Of a DNA stretch of 5,148 nucleotides, positions 1 through 4,861 are shown in pieces. The notes beneath the pieces were generated by a model, which made no database searches, was not told the DNA's origin, and saw only the letters and a program-made list of their open reading frames with translations. How positions within the stretch are numbered: position 1 is the stretch's first letter; every line of letters starts with the position of its first letter. Origin of the DNA: Acidobacteriota bacterium. Its GTDB lineage: Bacteria; Actinomycetota; Acidimicrobiia; Spongiisociales; UBA5794. The stretch lies in NCBI GenBank assembly GCA_022574065.1, contig JACZST010000157.1, forward strand, positions 1 through 5,148. Reading direction: 5' to 3'. Made by a program: the position numbers and the translations under genes.

Positions 1-1376
1 TCTGCTGTTCCGTGGAGGTTGCGCTGGATGAACTCTCTGAATGTGGTGAAGAACGCCTCGTCTCCGATTTCGAGTCTCAGGGCGTGGTAGAGCAGGGCTC
101 CACGCTGGTACGTGACGCTATCGAGGATGTCGTCGATCGAATCGACCTGGTCGAGGGGCCTGGTGGAGTCGGGGACGCCCGATGAGAGGAGGTTCGAGGT
201 GACCCCAGGGTCGCGTCCTTCGTGCTCTGCGAAGAGCGATTCGGTGTAGGTGGCGAGCCCTTCAAAGAGCCATCCGCTCGCCTCGTTCTTGGTGGTGACT
301 GCCACTCCGGCCCACTGGTGAGCCAGCTCGTGGAGGAGAACCGGCCTCGGCATTGATTCCGGTATCAGAATCCGCATCGGAGCGGCCAGGGCGAATTGCT
401 TTCCGTTGATCGCCGACAATCCGAGCCTCTCGTAGGGGAAGGGCCCAAAGAGGGTTTCGAGGAAGTCGAGCATCTCCGGGACGTCCGCCTCCCAGGCGTC
501 GCGGACCGTGGTGTTCGGGGTCAGCGCGAACTCGATCGGAATCCCGTTCCACTCGATTTCCGAGAGTTCATGCTCAGAGACGGTGAAGGTTCCACCGCTG
601 ACCTCTCGTTGGGTGTCCCAAACAGAGAACTCTTCGTCATCGATGGGGAGGCCGCTCGCAGTTGCGGTGAATCCGTCGGGCGCGTCGATCCGAACGATGA
701 ATCTTGCCGGGTCGTAGATGACTTGGTTGACTGGCGTCCAGGTGGCGGCGGCACCGGGGAACCCGTGGACCAGCAGCCGCCGGCCGGGTACTACGTCCCA
801 CCCCATCGAGAACGGGACACCTTCCGGACGGTACGGCGCCGGTTCGGCTGCATAGTCCACGGTGACGGTGAACTCGTCACCGGATGTGAGCGGCGCATCG
901 AGGGTCACGATGAGCTCCGGTCCCGCAGTGACAAACTCGACACTCTGTCCATCAACCGAGACCGACGCCACCATCAGATCGCGAGCGTCCAAGGAAAACC
1001 GCTGCAGATCCTGCGTCGCCGCCGCAGTGATCGACACCACCCCTTCCAACGCAGTCAGATCATCTGAGAGAACCAGCGTCAAGTCGTACAGCGAGACGTC
1101 GTATCCACCGTTGCCGCTATCCGGGAACAGGGTCCAATCCCCACCGGTATCACCAACCAGCGCCGCATCAACCTCGCGCAACTGGAGCGTCGTTGTGGTG
1201 GTCGTCGCAGAGGACGCTGTCACCGTCGTAGTGGACGAGGGCGCTGTCGTCGCCGTTGTCGAGGACGATGTCGTGGCCGTTGTCGAGAACGATGTCGTGG
1301 CAGCCGTTGTCCCCGAGCAGGCGGAGACCACCACGATCAGTCCGACCCACCAGGTCCACGACCTCGCATCGATCAC
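1..1376 (-). CDS. M1-family (gluzincin) metallopeptidase lipoprotein, C-terminus cut by window edge
   Basis: A zinc metallopeptidase of the M1 (aminopeptidase N / LTA4 hydrolase) family, probably anchored outside the cytoplasmic membrane. I read 458 residues from GTG 1376; the frame stays open to the left edge. Residues 1-20 form a lipoprotein signal (Arg6, a hydrophobic run, lipobox VSAC with Cys20). A Thr/Ser-rich linker covers about 21-63, followed by a beta-rich domain (about 64-275) and the catalytic domain. Zinc ligands are HELAH (349-353) and Glu372 in WLFEG, with the exact HExxH-x18-E spacing. Tyr423 in YQRG matches the catalytic Tyr of M1 enzymes. The GxMEN exopeptidase motif is not recognisable: the expected place reads FALAAPM (328-334). 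The start is uncertain: GTG 1385 is also in frame and neither has a clear Shine-Dalgarno; I prefer 1376 for the shorter signal peptide. The family call is firm; substrate and true aminopeptidase activity are unknown. Confidence 0.9.
   Translation of the reverse strand, partial: MIDARSWTWWVGLIVVVSACSGTTAATTSFSTTATTSSSTTATTAPSSTTTVTASSATTTTTTLQLREVDAALVGDTGGDWTLFPDSGNGGYDVSLYDLTLVLSDDLTALEGVVSITAAATQDLQRFSLDARDLMVASVSVDGQSVEFVTAGPELIVTLDAPLTSGDEFTVTVDYAAEPAPYRPEGVPFSMGWDVVPGRRLLVHGFPGAAATWTPVNQVIYDPARFIVRIDAPDGFTATASGLPIDDEEFSVWDTQREVSGGTFTVSEHELSEIEWNGIPIEFALTPNTTVRDAWEADVPEMLDFLETLFGPFPYERLGLSAINGKQFALAAPMRILIPESMPRPVLLHELAHQWAGVAVTTKNEASGWLFEGLATYTESLFAEHEGRDPGVTSNLLSSGVPDSTRPLDQVDSIDDILDSVTYQRGALLYHALRLEIGDEAFFTTFREFIQRNLHGTA
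1243..1311. repeat. Three degenerate 24-bp tandem units in the lipoprotein linker
   Basis: Units at 1243-1266, 1267-1290 and 1291-1311 share the core GTCGT(C/G)GCCGTTGTCGA; the third carries a CAG insertion. On the minus strand they encode repeated TTATT-S/A-rich peptides within residues 22-45 of the metallopeptidase, so they build its flexible spacer between lipid anchor and folded domain. In-frame repeats of this kind can change copy number between strains. Confidence 0.7.
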
Positions 1377-1385
1377 AAAACCCAC

Positions 1386-1668
1386 AGCAGCAAGACACTC
1401 GACCCTATTCCATCGGCACCCCCGAAGTGGCGCAAATCCGACAATCGGTCCATCCGAAGCAGGCTCACATAATCCCGAATGGCTGGCTGCCAACGCCGGG
1501 AGCCGCTGGGGCGACGCGTCAAGATATGGCTGAACGTCCTCGCCGACCCTTGGAACCCGCGGACCCTGATACCACGCAGCCGCTACGGCTGAGCAGATGG
1601 TCCACTGCAGCCACTCGCCGCAAATAGCGATCGCTCTAAAGCCTTGCAGGCCATAGGTTTCTTGTCTG
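1386..1668. other. Intergenic region upstream of the metallopeptidase, no convincing gene
   Basis: About 280 bp between the lipoprotein start and the 3' end of tRNA-Ala. I see no ORF with protein-like composition on either strand. On the minus strand, TTGGCA (1493-1488) and TATGTG (1471-1466) are 16 bp apart and could be a weak promoter for the metallopeptidase, giving a leader of roughly 80-90 nt; the -10 element is poor. A 10-bp palindrome AGCGATCGCT lies at 1626-1635. A short GCCT/AGGC hairpin at 1641-1651, followed on the minus strand by TTTAG, could help end tRNA-Ala transcription, but it is weak. Confidence 0.4.
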
Positions 1669-1741
1669 TGGAGACGATCGGACTCGAACCGACGACCTCC
1701 TGGATGCAAACCAGGCGCTCTCCCAGCTGAGCTACGTCCCC
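1669..1741 (-). tRNA. tRNA-Ala (anticodon TGC)
   Basis: A 73-nt cloverleaf on the minus strand. The acceptor stem GGGGACG/CGTCTCC has one G-U pair and discriminator A at 1669. The D-arm is GCTC/GAGC. The anticodon stem CCTGG/CCAGG encloses loop TTTGCAT, which gives anticodon TGC (Ala). The T-arm is GTCGG-TTCGAGT-CCGAT. The 3' CCA is not encoded (ACA follows). It lies 40 nt downstream of the stop of the co-directional membrane-protein gene with no strong terminator between, so it may be reached by read-through or have its own promoter. Confidence 0.96.
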
Positions 1742-1781
1742 GCGACGAGCAGAATCCTACCGGAGGCCCCGCTTTGGCCGG

Positions 1782-2240
1782 TCAGAACGCCGGCTTGAAG
1801 ATCATGAGGAACAGCACGATCAGAAGTACCGCGGAGCGGAGGCGGCCGGCCGTGATCACCTGGTCGATCAAGACTGCGGCGTCGGGATCGGCCGCGCCCT
1901 TGTCGTAAATGATGTCCAGAGCTTCCCTGGAACGGGGTGCGGCATAGAACAGATCCGTCGTCACCGAGGCGCCCACCAGCAGGATGCTGACGACGATCCA
2001 CAGCATCTCGAAGCGGAAACTGGGCCTGATGAAGATCAGCCAGAACCCGAACGCGATCGTGAGACTGGATGTGACAGAGAACAGGCGCTGATTCATCGCG
2101 CTGGTGTCTCGAAACAGCACGCCGAGTGCGATCGGATCCGAGCGACGCTTGGCGTTGGCGGTGAGTGCTTCGACGTACACCGATCCGCCCATCCAGATGA
2201 TGGCGAACAGCACGTGGCCTAGCAACACCCACTCGCGCAC
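1782..2240 (-). CDS. Small four-helix integral membrane protein (possibly DUF2269-like)
   Basis: A 152-residue protein with four predicted membrane helices at about 5-23, 54-71, 78-96 and 134-149. It opens WVLLGHVLFAIIWMGGS, a pattern like small predicted membrane proteins of the DUF2269/CopD-like type, where a His in the first helix precedes a W-x-G-G motif. I cannot confirm the family or name a function. The start is GTG 2240 because a strong GGGAGG Shine-Dalgarno (2250-2245) sits 4 nt upstream and helix 1 follows at once. The frame stays open upstream to 2543, but that part would run antisense through the methyltransferase gene and does not look like protein. The loop between helices 3 and 4 (about 101-130) is charged. 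The gene is divergent from the methyltransferase and points toward tRNA-Ala. Confidence 0.82.
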   Translation of the reverse strand: MREWVLLGHVLFAIIWMGGSVYVEALTANAKRRSDPIALGVLFRDTSAMNQRLFSVTSSLTIAFGFWLIFIRPSFRFEMLWIVVSILLVGASVTTDLFYAAPRSREALDIIYDKGAADPDAAVLIDQVITAGRLRSAVLLIVLFLMIFKPAF

Positions 2241-2342
2241 AATTCCTCCCTGCTGTGACCACGCGAGGGTACCGGCGAGAGCGCACGCATGCTGGTCCAT
2301 ATCCACATTGCGCCAGATCGGGCGCGCTGTCACACTCCGCCC
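2241..2342. promoter_or_regulatory. Divergent promoter region between membrane protein and methyltransferase
   Basis: Only 48 bp separate the GTG at 2240 (minus) from the ATG at 2289 (plus), so both promoters must be packed here or overlap the neighbouring gene. On the plus strand, TTGCGC (2308-2313) and CACACT (2331-2336) are 17 bp apart and would place the transcript start near GTG 2343, as for a leaderless message. Both elements match the consensus poorly. For the minus gene I see only the Shine-Dalgarno at 2250-2245. Confidence 0.3.
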
Positions 2343-3302
2343 GTGTACGACGACCTCCCGGCAGAACTGTTCGACTTTCACCATTCGCTGCTGGTCGATG
2401 AGGTCCGGACTACCAGCTTCCTTCGAGCCCTCCTCCAGCAGATCCGGCCCGGCGATGTCGTAGTCGACCTCGGTACAGGCACCGGAATCTTGTCCATGTT
2501 CGCCGTCATTGCCGGAGCGAGCCGGGTCTATGCGATCGAACATGGGCCGATGGCCGAGGTCGCCCGCGACATCGCCAGGCGCAACGGCGTCGACAATCGC
2601 GTGACGATCATCAACGACTGGTCGACCGAAGCAAAGCTCCCCGAACTCGCAGACGTGCTCGTCACCGAGACCATCGGCAACATCGGCTTCGAGGAGGGCA
2701 TCCTGACCTGGGTGCTAGACGCAACGAAACGTCTGCTGAAGCCGGATGGAACCATCGTCCCTGAGCGCATCTCGCTGGTCGCAGCAGCCGTGGAGAGCCG
2801 TAACGATTACGCCGAGATCGCTCGTCTCCGGCGGCCGGTTCACGAGCTGGACTTCTCGACGCTGAGCGACCTCGCCAGCCACAGCATCCTATGGACCGAC
2901 CTCTCCCCGGTCTCGGTGGTCACCGAGCCGGCGATCGTGACCAGCGTCGACCTGGCCGCAATCGAGCAACAGGACGTCGCAGGATCGATCACCGTCAACG
3001 CGCGCCGGGACGCTCTCGTTCACGGGATCGGCTGCTGGTTCGTTGCCGAAATCGCGCCGGGTATCTCCATGAGCAACCAGCCCCCGACGGCCACGCCGAG
3101 CTGGAACCAGGGGTTTCTTCCCTTACCGGAGCCACTGCAGGTCGAGGCGGGAGACCGGTTGACAATCGAGATCCAAAGCGGCGGAGGCTGCTCTCGCTGG
3201 GGATGGTCGCTGGGGTTGGGAGAGGCGGCGGCTTTGACCTGGACCACGTCGATGACTCCTCTCACTCCGCCTCCTCGGGGTCCCTCCGTCGCTGCCTGGT
3301 AG
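2289..3302 (+). CDS. PRMT-like SAM-dependent methyltransferase
   Basis: A class I SAM-dependent methyltransferase of 337 residues with features of protein arginine methyltransferases. Motif I is VVDLGTGTGILSMFA (58-72), and the ribose-binding acidic residue is Glu84 in YAIEHG. The loop TETIGNIGFEEG has Glu127 and Glu136 nine residues apart, as in the PRMT double-E loop that holds the guanidinium group. A C-terminal beta-barrel-like part contains PSWNQGFLPLPEPLQVEAGD (270-289), which aligns with the PRMT THW loop and strand with Thr-His replaced by Pro-Ser. The conserved core begins at YDDLP (20-24), so GTG 2343 (V19) could be the true start; neither start has a clear Shine-Dalgarno. The next gene begins 31 nt after the stop in the same direction, suggesting an operon. 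The fold is well supported; arginine specificity is inferred, and a small-molecule or other protein substrate is possible. Confidence 0.87.
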   Translation: MLVHIHIAPDRARCHTPPVYDDLPAELFDFHHSLLVDEVRTTSFLRALLQQIRPGDVVVDLGTGTGILSMFAVIAGASRVYAIEHGPMAEVARDIARRNGVDNRVTIINDWSTEAKLPELADVLVTETIGNIGFEEGILTWVLDATKRLLKPDGTIVPERISLVAAAVESRNDYAEIARLRRPVHELDFSTLSDLASHSILWTDLSPVSVVTEPAIVTSVDLAAIEQQDVAGSITVNARRDALVHGIGCWFVAEIAPGISMSNQPPTATPSWNQGFLPLPEPLQVEAGDRLTIEIQSGGGCSRWGWSLGLGEAAALTWTTSMTPLTPPPRGPSVAAW

Positions 3303-3304
3303 CC

Positions 3305-3339
3305 TGGCACTGCAGGCGAAAAAGGAGAGTGCAGTGCCA
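3305..3339 (+). promoter_or_regulatory. Perfect 10-bp inverted repeat enclosing the SHOCT gene's ribosome binding site
   Basis: TGGCACTGCA (3305-3314) and TGCAGTGCCA (3330-3339) are exact reverse complements around a 15-nt loop. The loop carries the Shine-Dalgarno AAAGGAGA (3321-3328), and the GTG start (3334-3336) lies inside the 3' arm. The 5' arm begins 2 nt after the methyltransferase stop codon. As RNA this would hide the start codon unless a ribosome finishing the upstream gene opens the stem. There is no T-tract, so a terminator is unlikely; a DNA operator is an alternative. Confidence 0.6.
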
Positions 3340-3732
3340 CGTAGGGGAGGAGGAGGTGCCAGGAGGGTCCGTCGGACTCGGCGGCGGCGCCGGAGGCGGA
3401 GGATCCTACTCGTTGGCGGTCTGGTCGCCTTTGGTACCTACAAGATGACAACCAAAGACGCCGACCGGGTCAAGGAACATACCGGGACAGACCCCGAAGA
3501 ACTCACAGACGAAGAGCTGGCGCAGGCGATGGACCAACTCGGTATTGACAAACAACAAGTCACCGGTGCCGACAAGGAGATCGCGGCGTCCGGAGGCGCA
3601 ACAACCCCGGCTGCAGCGACAGGTGGCGCCGGCTATATGGACGAACTGCAGAAACTCGCCGATCTCAACAAGGCCGGGGTACTCACCGACGAAGAATTCG
3701 CCGCCAAAAAGGCGAAGATCCTAGGTCTGTAG
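3334..3732 (+). CDS. Arg-rich membrane-anchored protein with C-terminal SHOCT domain
   Basis: A 132-residue protein with an unusual layout. Residues 1-22 are Arg/Gly-rich: RRGGGGARR, then a run with eight Arg in a row (15-22). One membrane helix follows (about 23-37, ILLVGGLVAFGTY). An acidic region (about 45-66) includes EELTDEELAQAMDQLGI, a Gly/Ala/Thr-rich linker covers about 84-99, and a SHOCT domain ends the protein (about 100-132: MDELQKLADLNKAGVLTDEEF, then KKAKILGL). SHOCT is a short C-terminal domain thought to help oligomerise or target many unrelated bacterial proteins. Positive charges before the helix predict a cytoplasmic N-terminus. The GTG 3334 start is set by AAAGGAGA 6-9 nt upstream. 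The gene follows the methyltransferase by 31 nt. Proteins with this Arg-rich, one-helix, SHOCT layout are familiar in Actinobacteria; their function is not known to me. Confidence 0.88.
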   Translation: MPRRGGGGARRVRRTRRRRRRRRILLVGGLVAFGTYKMTTKDADRVKEHTGTDPEELTDEELAQAMDQLGIDKQQVTGADKEIAASGGATTPAAATGGAGYMDELQKLADLNKAGVLTDEEFAAKKAKILGL

Positions 3733-3760
3733 TCGCAGTGTCGGTGGAGGCGCCGCTTGC

Positions 3761-3766
3761 TATCGT
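3761..3766 (+). promoter_or_regulatory. Possible -10 element for tRNA-Ile
   Basis: TATCGT lies 11 nt before the mature tRNA-Ile 5' end and fits the TAnnnT pattern of actinobacterial -10 boxes. The -35 position (about 3738-3743) shows no consensus. Transcription could also continue from the SHOCT gene, which ends 45 nt upstream with no hairpin in between. Confidence 0.3.
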
Positions 3767-3777
3767 TCCCGTCCTTC

Positions 3778-3852
3778 GGGCCTGTAGCTCAGCCTGGTTA
3801 GAGCGCATCCCTGATAAGGATGAGGTCCCTGGTTCAAATCCAGGCAGGCCCA
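3778..3852 (+). tRNA. tRNA-Ile (anticodon GAT)
   Basis: A 75-nt cloverleaf. The acceptor stem GGGCCTG/CAGGCCC is perfect over 7 bp, with discriminator A at 3852. The D-arm is GCTC/GAGC. The anticodon stem CATCC/GGATG encloses CTGATAA, giving anticodon GAT (Ile). The T-arm CCTGG-TTCAAAT-CCAGG is perfect. The CCA end is not fully encoded (A-CC-G). A strong hairpin follows directly. Confidence 0.97.
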
Positions 3853-3855
3853 CCG

Positions 3856-3890
3856 GAGAAACCCCTTGCGGTACAAGGGGTTTCTCTCAT
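3856..3890 (+). terminator. Hairpin terminator after tRNA-Ile
   Basis: GAGAAACCCCTTG (3856-3868) and CAAGGGGTTTCTC (3874-3886) form a perfect 13-bp stem with a 5-nt loop CGGTA, starting 3 nt after the tRNA. The 3' arm and trailer (GTTTCTCTCATT) are T-rich though not a clean T-tract. Position and stem strength make an intrinsic terminator the best reading. Confidence 0.8.
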
Positions 3891-3923
3891 TCCTGAGAAG
3901 GGCAGATACCCGCCGAATGCTCC

Positions 3924-3945
3924 CGCGTGCACATCGCGTGCACAT
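3924..3945. repeat. Two tandem copies of an 11-bp unit
   Basis: CGCGTGCACAT occurs at 3924-3934 and again, identically, at 3935-3945. Each copy holds the palindrome GTGCAC, so two GTGCAC sites sit exactly 11 bp, about one helical turn, apart. This would suit a dimeric DNA-binding protein, but no neighbour obviously encodes one. Confidence 0.6.
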
Positions 3946-4098
3946 CAGACTCGACCGAAGTCGCAGAACGGTCGTTCCTCGCCTCGTACAGCCCTAACAA
4001 AACCAGACCCAATCACGCATTTCGTCACGGCCACGCTGCGTGACGGTGAGACTCGCTTGAACGAGCGCCGAAGTGCCGTTCTAGCGCACTCGGCGAAG

Positions 4099-4114
4099 TG
4101 GGCGATATCGCCCA
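4099..4114. repeat. 16-bp perfect palindrome
   Basis: TGGGCGATATCGCCCA reads identically on both strands, with no central loop. Such sites are typical of dimeric repressor operators, or this could be the core of a repeated intergenic element. It lies about 160 bp upstream of the preferred start of the next gene. Confidence 0.55.
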
Positions 4115-4227
4115 TACCGTGTGATCGGTGCGCTGTCGACGTTGCGAACCCCTTCTCCTTGTGGGGGGCTCACTGCTTGACGATGACAGGAGGTCATCTT
4201 CGTGGTCTGGGCGGTGTCGAAGCGCCA

Positions 4228-4233
4228 TACACT
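4228..4233 (+). promoter_or_regulatory. Possible -10 element of the small membrane-protein gene
   Basis: TACACT matches TAnnnT and would start a transcript near 4240, some 20 nt before GTG 4262. No good -35 lies 16-18 bp upstream. TTGACG at 4177-4182 is a fair -35 but has no matching -10. Confidence 0.3.
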
Positions 4234-4261
4234 GTGTCGGCACGGCGTGAGAGGAGCAGTC

Positions 4262-4591
4262 GTGAAGAAGCTCGTGATGCTTGCCCTGATCGTTGGCGCC
4301 ATAGCGGTCCTAGCGAAGCTCGTTGCGGCCGAGAAGGCCAGGTGGCAGGGCCTCACCGAGTCCGAGGTACGCGACAAGCTCGAGTCGCGGCTGCCAAAGC
4401 GGGTGCCCGGTGAAAAGCGTGCCGAGATCGCCGACAAGGTTGTCTCCAAGATGCGAGAGCGGGGTGCGCTTCGCGACGAGGAGGAACCATCTGTGGGTGC
4501 ACCGACGGATAGCGGCCGCGAAGGACAGGAGCCCGACTCCGACGACGCCAAGGCGCGCGAGGATTCCGGCGACATCACCGCATCAGTCTGA
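4262..4591 (+). CDS. Small single-helix membrane-anchored protein of unknown function
   Basis: I do not recognise this family. From GTG 4262 the product has 109 residues. It opens with Lys-Lys and one membrane helix (about 4-22, LVMLALIVGAIAVLAKLVAA). A charged, probably helical segment follows (about 24-71), including LTESEVRDKLESRLPKRVPG, then an acidic, probably disordered tail (72-109). Lys-Lys before the helix and no cleavage site suggest an N-terminal anchor; topology is not certain. The start is supported by GAGAGGAG about 5 nt upstream and by a sensible N-terminus. An in-frame GTG at 4202, with AGGAGG (4188-4193) 8 nt before it, would add 20 residues (MVWAVSKRHTLCRHGVRGAV) that look less natural. 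The gene stands alone between non-coding regions. Confidence 0.75.
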   Translation: MKKLVMLALIVGAIAVLAKLVAAEKARWQGLTESEVRDKLESRLPKRVPGEKRAEIADKVVSKMRERGALRDEEEPSVGAPTDSGREGQEPDSDDAKAREDSGDITASV

Positions 4592-4595
4592 CCCC

Positions 4596-4651
4596 CACCT
4601 GCTGCGGGCCGCACACCTAGGTGCCGATCTAGCGCGCCCTGCCGCCGCGCT
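4596..4651 (+). terminator. Possible terminator hairpins after the small membrane-protein gene
   Basis: Just after the stop at 4591, CACCT (4596-4600) can pair with AGGTG (4619-4623) around an inner TGC-GGGCC-GCA hairpin. CACCTAGGTG (4614-4623) is also a 10-bp palindrome by itself. A second GC-rich hairpin, AGCGCG (4631-4636) with CGCGCT (4646-4651), follows. Neither has a T-tract, so this is a weak terminator call. Confidence 0.3.
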
Positions 4652-4676
4652 CGTTATGGCACAGATCAGGTGATGT

Positions 4677-4847
4677 GTGCTCGCAGATGGTTCCGTGGAC
4701 GTGACGCTCACAGTCAGGCCAACGTTCCGCTTCGTGTGGGCTAGGCCCCTGATCTGGCTGGTGTCGCTGCCTTTCGGAGGCATAGCACCAAAGGCGACGT
4801 CTTCGTTCGCGGTGATGATCGAACGGGTAGCTGACCAGGGGCGTTAG
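4677..4847 (+). CDS. Doubtful small ORF, 56 residues
   Basis: An open frame from GTG 4677 to TAG 4845-4847. The product starts VLADGSVDVTLTVRPTFRF and has a short hydrophobic stretch (about 19-36, FVWARPLIWLVSLPFGG). Third positions are mostly G or C, as in the real genes nearby, and the composition is protein-like. Against it are its short length, a weak Shine-Dalgarno (AGG 6 nt before the start) and no recognised family. It ends 14 bp before the end of the convergent minus-strand gene. An inner GTG at 4695 is also possible. Confidence 0.3.
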   Translation: MLADGSVDVTLTVRPTFRFVWARPLIWLVSLPFGGIAPKATSSFAVMIERVADQGR

Positions 4848-4861
4848 GTCGGCGCTCCTGC

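Larger units (their letters stand above)
3887..4201. other. Non-coding region rich in inverted repeats
   Basis: I see no credible gene in these 315 bp. The region holds a two-copy 11-bp tandem repeat (3924-3945) and a chain of inverted repeats. These are CGTCACG/CGTGACG (4023-4029 with 4039-4045), CTCG/CGAG (4052-4065), CGCCGAAGTGC with GCACTCGGCG and one bulge (4066-4076 with 4086-4095), a 16-bp perfect palindrome (4099-4114), CCCC/GGGG around 4150-4170, and GATGAC/GTCATC (4182-4198). It may be a structured leader, a dispersed intergenic repeat element, or a regulator binding region; the sequence alone does not decide. Confidence 0.5.

Noticed and set aside
396..1067. Long plus-strand open frame of 223 residues
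   Set aside because: It runs antisense to the metallopeptidase, whose HExxH-x18-E and lipobox fix the true frame; the product is Arg/Gly-rich with no recognisable domain.
862..1627. Plus-strand open frames across the Thr-rich linker region and the gap before tRNA-Ala
   Set aside because: Their Val-rich repeats are the antisense of the Thr codons of the linker; the rest has no protein-like pattern.
1760..1783. Hairpin ACCGG...CCGGT between the small membrane-protein gene and tRNA-Ala as a terminator
   Set aside because: The stem is short with a bulge and has no T-tract on the minus strand.
2241..2543. Extension of the small membrane protein to an upstream ATG
   Set aside because: It would overlap the methyltransferase on the other strand, the extra part does not look like protein, and GTG 2240 has a strong Shine-Dalgarno.
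2891..3448. Plus-strand frame of 185 residues overlapping the methyltransferase and SHOCT genes
   Set aside because: Arg/Gly-rich shadow; both overlapped genes have clear domains in other frames.
3760..3945. Minus-strand frame across tRNA-Ile with an ARGSIRR start like some phage integrases
   Set aside because: It reads through the tRNA antisense and contains no catalytic integrase residues; the resemblance is a few residues only.
3820..4413. Plus-strand frame from tRNA-Ile into the small membrane-protein gene
   Set aside because: It starts inside the tRNA, crosses the terminator hairpin and overlaps the real gene in another frame.
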